DNA of 64,000 nt from Candidatus Poribacteria bacterium (GTDB lineage Bacteria; Poribacteria; WGA-4E; WGA-3G): NCBI GenBank assembly GCA_028820635.1, contig JAPPIG010000042.1, positions 1-64,000 on the forward strand. Direction: 5' to 3'. The notes under the pieces are model-generated. The model saw only the letters and a program-made list of their open reading frames with translations. It was not told where the DNA came from and made no database searches. This document shows positions 61,321 through 64,000 of this stretch, piece after piece. Numbering within the stretch: position 1 is the stretch's first letter; each line of letters starts with the position of its first letter. The translations under genes and the position numbers were made by a program.

Positions 61321-63519
61321 ATGGAAGAAAAAAGAGATGAAAAATTACAGCAAATTGCAGAAAAAGCACTAACAGATTCTGTTGTTCGTGTGGTATGGCA
61401 AAAAACTGACGAGGAATCTGGTGAGCGTCTTATCTGGCCTCGTGCAAGTGGATTTTTTATTGATACAAATCTTGTAGTGACAAATATTCATTGTGTCGCA
61501 GGGGCCCCTTCCTTTTTTGCGGAACTTGTTAGTACAAAAACTGAATTCCCTATTGAAGGTGTGGCGGCATTTGATACTGATAACGATCTGGTTATATTAA
61601 AAGTTGCTGGTGAAGGTACACCGCTGCCCTTCGGAGATATTGATACGGTTCAGATTGACGATATTTTTTGTGTAGTAGGATACCCTGGGGGAGAGAAAGG
61701 TGTAGTTACACAAATCACCATACAAGGTGTTAGGAATAGCAATAAACGTTTACAAATTAAAGAAGATCTTGCTCCCGGATATAGTGGCAGTGCTGTGCTA
61801 AACAGAATGGGTGAGTTCATAGGTGTTGCTGTGGGTACTGCCTCAAGTATGCTGATGTTTAGTGGTGCAACAACATTGTCTATTAGCCGCGCTATTCCTG
61901 TAAGTGCCATACAGTTTTTACTCGTGAACGCGGGAGAAATGATGCCATTGGATGAGTGGCAAAAACACCCACATATACAAGGTTTTTCTGAAGTTGTACA
62001 AGCCCAGATGAGTATGAGACAAGGTAAAAACCTGGAAGCACTAATGTGCCTTGATGCTGCAATTGAACTCAATCCAAATTCAGTGGACATATACGCCAAT
62101 CGTGCAGGTTTAAAGATTTTAATGGGTGAAGCAGAAGATGCAATTATCGACTGTGATTCCGCCATCAAACTTAACCCCGATTTTGTAGAGGCATATATCA
62201 ACCGAGCTTCCGCGAACCTATCGTTAGATCAACACAATGAGGCAATTGCTGACTGTGATGCTGCCCTCGAACTTAATCCTGATTTTGTTCAGGCCTATGT
62301 CATTAGAGCAACCGCTAAATTTGCTGCCGAATTTGATTCAGAACAACACAAAGAGGCACTTGTTGATTATGATATTGCCTTAAAACTCAATCCAAATGCA
62401 GCAGAAATTTATTTTGCTCGCGCACATGTGAGAGTTGTATTGGAGGACTATGCTGGGGCAATTGAAGACTATGACAAAATGATCAGCCTAACTCCTGAAC
62501 CCAACCCATTATTGAATGTTTTTGGGCATCGAGGAGATGCTAAACGCCTCAATCGTGACTATGAAGGCGCAATTGAGGACTACGACAAAGTCATACAATC
62601 CAATCCGCAAGACGACGAAGCTTACAACGGTCGCGGGCGTGCAAAGTATTATCTCGGCAGATCTAAAGCGGACGAAAATGATGAAACGGGTGCTCGTAAA
62701 TACTACCAAGAGGCGATTGATGACTATTCTGAAGCCATGAAGTTAGATCCTGAGAATAGAAGTTGTTACTTTAATCGTGGTCTTGCAAAACGCGAACTTG
62801 GCGACTATGAAGAAGCGATTACGGATTACGATAAAGTAATCCAATTGAATCCCAAGAGCGATGCTGGCTACTTCCAACGCGCGTATGCAAAGCACCAACT
62901 TGGTATATCCAATGCAGATCATGGAGATGTAGTTCGTGCTAATGGGTACTTTCAAGGAGCGATTGACGATTATACTGAATCCATCAAATTTGACCCAGAT
63001 CACGCATTTTCTTATAACAATCGTGGTCTTGCGAAAAACAGCCTTGGGAAAATAGAAATGGATCAAGGAAATAAAATAGAAGCCCAAGTCTACTATCAGG
63101 AATCTGTAGACGATTATTCGGAAGCCATAAAACTAAAATCAACATATACAGATGCCTATAATGGCAGAGGATGGTCAAAGTATATCCTTGGACAATTAGA
63201 AACAGACAAAGGAAATATAGAAGAAGCCAAGAATCTTTTTCATGCAGCAATAGTAGACAGTGATGAAGGAATTCGTCTACAACAAGATAATCCAAGTGCT
63301 GCTACCTACCACACTCGCGCTACAGCAAAGGCTGCCCTTGGTGAGTATGCTGGCGCAATTGAAGATTTTGATGAGGCTATACGAATTAAACCGGATGATG
63401 CCCTCTATTATTACGAGCGGGGACAGGCGAAACAAGCACTTGGCAAGCAGGAAGAATCAAAAGCAGACCTCGCAAAGGCTATGGAATTAGACCCTGATGT
63501 GGAAAATAAGTCATTCTAA
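61321..63519 (+). CDS. Trypsin-like serine protease fused to a TPR array, without signal peptide
   Basis: A 732-residue protein. Residues 15-200 form an HtrA-like trypsin domain with ASGFFIDTNLVVTNIHCV (H57), TDNDLVILKV (D89) and APGYSGSAV (S155), so the triad is complete. No PDZ domain follows. Residues 225 to the end are tetratricopeptide repeats, roughly a dozen, e.g. YAGAIEDYDKMISLTP and YEEAITDYDKVIQLNP. Some carry an extra insert (SKADENDETGARKYYQ). No export signal is seen, so it is likely intracellular. ATG with AAGGA upstream. Confidence 0.88.
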   Translation: MEEKRDEKLQQIAEKALTDSVVRVVWQKTDEESGERLIWPRASGFFIDTNLVVTNIHCVAGAPSFFAELVSTKTEFPIEGVAAFDTDNDLVILKVAGEGTPLPFGDIDTVQIDDIFCVVGYPGGEKGVVTQITIQGVRNSNKRLQIKEDLAPGYSGSAVLNRMGEFIGVAVGTASSMLMFSGATTLSISRAIPVSAIQFLLVNAGEMMPLDEWQKHPHIQGFSEVVQAQMSMRQGKNLEALMCLDAAIELNPNSVDIYANRAGLKILMGEAEDAIIDCDSAIKLNPDFVEAYINRASANLSLDQHNEAIADCDAALELNPDFVQAYVIRATAKFAAEFDSEQHKEALVDYDIALKLNPNAAEIYFARAHVRVVLEDYAGAIEDYDKMISLTPEPNPLLNVFGHRGDAKRLNRDYEGAIEDYDKVIQSNPQDDEAYNGRGRAKYYLGRSKADENDETGARKYYQEAIDDYSEAMKLDPENRSCYFNRGLAKRELGDYEEAITDYDKVIQLNPKSDAGYFQRAYAKHQLGISNADHGDVVRANGYFQGAIDDYTESIKFDPDHAFSYNNRGLAKNSLGKIEMDQGNKIEAQVYYQESVDDYSEAIKLKSTYTDAYNGRGWSKYILGQLETDKGNIEEAKNLFHAAIVDSDEGIRLQQDNPSAATYHTRATAKAALGEYAGAIEDFDEAIRIKPDDALYYYERGQAKQALGKQEESKADLAKAMELDPDVENKSF

Positions 63520-63938
63520 CGAATATTCGCCTCTATAAGCTTGAAGTTTCTGAACACTATGGCTTTTGAAAGGCAATAAAATCTCATAATCCTTTAGGCG
63601 CGCTTTGATGCGCGCCTATTTATTTTACAAAAATCCGCTTGTCAACAAGTTCCAAAAATCTGATTTTATTCACTTTTTTTGAAAAAACTACACAAAAAAT
63701 CACTTTTTTACCGAAAAAATGCATATTTTTGTGAAAAAGTGCAATCTTTTTGTTTACAAATGCGTCTTTAAATAACAGAAGGCTCAAATGGGAGAGGAAT
63801 CGACTGAAATTTCTAAGATTGTGAAACTCAGTTTTCGTGAACATAATCTTCCTTAACTTGTCTAACAATTAACCGAGATAAGAAAAAACTAAAGGTATCA
63901 TCAGCGGATACCGCAGAAGATATGAATAGGAGAAAAAG
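63520..63938. other. 419-bp gene-free region: terminator and AT-rich leader B
   Basis: After the terminator (63597-63626), leader B (from about 63671) repeats leader A. It has CACTTTTTTTGAAAAAACT, ACACAAAAAATCACTTTTTT and GAAAAAATGCATATTTTTG, then CTCAGTTTTCGTGAACATAA and GTCTAACAATTAACCGA, ending before the next start codon. The long minus-strand frame through it is low-complexity. Confidence 0.6.
63597..63626 (+). terminator. Rho-independent terminator after the protease-TPR gene
   Basis: GGCGCGC (63597-63603) pairs with GCGCGCC (63610-63616) over a 6-nt loop (TTTGAT) and is followed by TATTTATTTT. It begins about 78 bp past the stop. Confidence 0.75.
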
Positions 63939-64000
63939 ATGTTAAAAGAATTTTCCATAGAAAATTGGATTCTCGGTGGAACCTGTTTCATACTAATCTT
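63939..64000 (+). CDS. Second 'NWILGG' small membrane protein (5' part only)
   Basis: Only the first 20 residues lie in the window: MLKEFSIENWILGG, then TCFILI, the start of a transmembrane helix. Fourteen of the 20 residues match the gene at 60405. ATG 63939 follows GGAG at seven bases. It runs off the window edge. Confidence 0.75.
   Translation, partial: MLKEFSIENWILGGTCFILI

Noticed and set aside
63620..63868. Minus-strand reading frame of 82 residues in leader B
   Set aside because: It is low-complexity (Phe/Lys/Leu from poly-T and poly-A runs), has no ribosome site and no equivalent in leader A, so it is noncoding.
1..64000. tRNA, rRNA or replication origin
   Set aside because: No cloverleaf-like sequence, rRNA conserved block or DnaA-box cluster was recognised by eye.

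Overview
The window looks like a piece of a chromosome from an uncultured, AT-leaning bacterium. The gene families suggest Candidatus Poribacteria or a close relative. There are three paralogous phytanoyl-CoA-dioxygenase-like proteins, four LamG-type secreted proteins, FG-GAP/UnbV proteins, and very large secreted WD40 and TPR proteins. There are also FlgD-like C-terminal tails with the 'QNYPNPFNPETWIPY' signature and a recurrent 'TTWGxxK' C-terminal motif. This assignment is inferred from family content; no rRNA or tRNA gene was seen. Most genes run on the minus strand up to about 33.1 kb, on the plus strand from 33.2 to 50.0 kb, on the minus strand again to about 57.1 kb, and then in mixed orientation.

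Region by region. 0-6.2 kb: a secreted metallophosphoesterase, then a tight minus-strand run of three PhyH dioxygenases with a sulfotransferase and a family-10 pectate lyase wedged between the second and third. 6.3-11.4 kb: a DUF2283/DUF4258-like pair, a secreted DUF1326-like protein, an amidohydrolase, an orphan nucleoside/sugar-type ABC ATPase and an iron-type alcohol dehydrogenase. 11.6-18.1 kb: purH, a serine-acetyltransferase-like protein, a class V aminotransferase, a small protein, a Gfo/Idh/MocA oxidoreductase and an UlaG-like metallo-hydrolase. 18.2-28.6 kb: a PIN-type toxin-antitoxin pair, then a block of exported proteins (two FG-GAP/UnbV, two DUF1349-like, a TPR protein and a WD40 protein). 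28.6-33.1 kb: an M20 amidohydrolase, a TonB-like VWA protein, a MazEF pair and a DRG/OBG-type GTPase.

33.2-50.0 kb (plus strand): an M28 peptidase, a decayed IS, tmk and holB, a TPR protein, three consecutive WD40 proteins, a TPR lipoprotein, a homoserine-kinase-like kinase, an MDR dehydrogenase, SixA and a repeat protein. 50.0-57.1 kb (minus strand): a short Rad50-like ATPase with a 68-residue partner, a class I aminotransferase, a tandemly duplicated [O-methyltransferase + LamG] unit with one methyltransferase copy decayed, and an SMP-30 protein. 57.2-64.0 kb: an Mrr-like nuclease, two more LamG proteins, and a repeated arrangement of AT-rich leader plus small 'NWILGG' membrane protein on either side of a trypsin/TPR protein.

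Intergenic DNA carries several small repeat families. There is a 190-bp inverted-repeat element with a half copy at the left edge of the window, a 263-bp fold-back element, a 25-nt palindromic repeat in three copies and a 27-nt repeat in two copies. Nine candidate sigma70-type promoters were found by eye, all with 17-nt spacers. The best candidates for something undescribed are the duplicated leader/NWILGG/protease-TPR arrangement and the TTWG tail shared by seven exported proteins.
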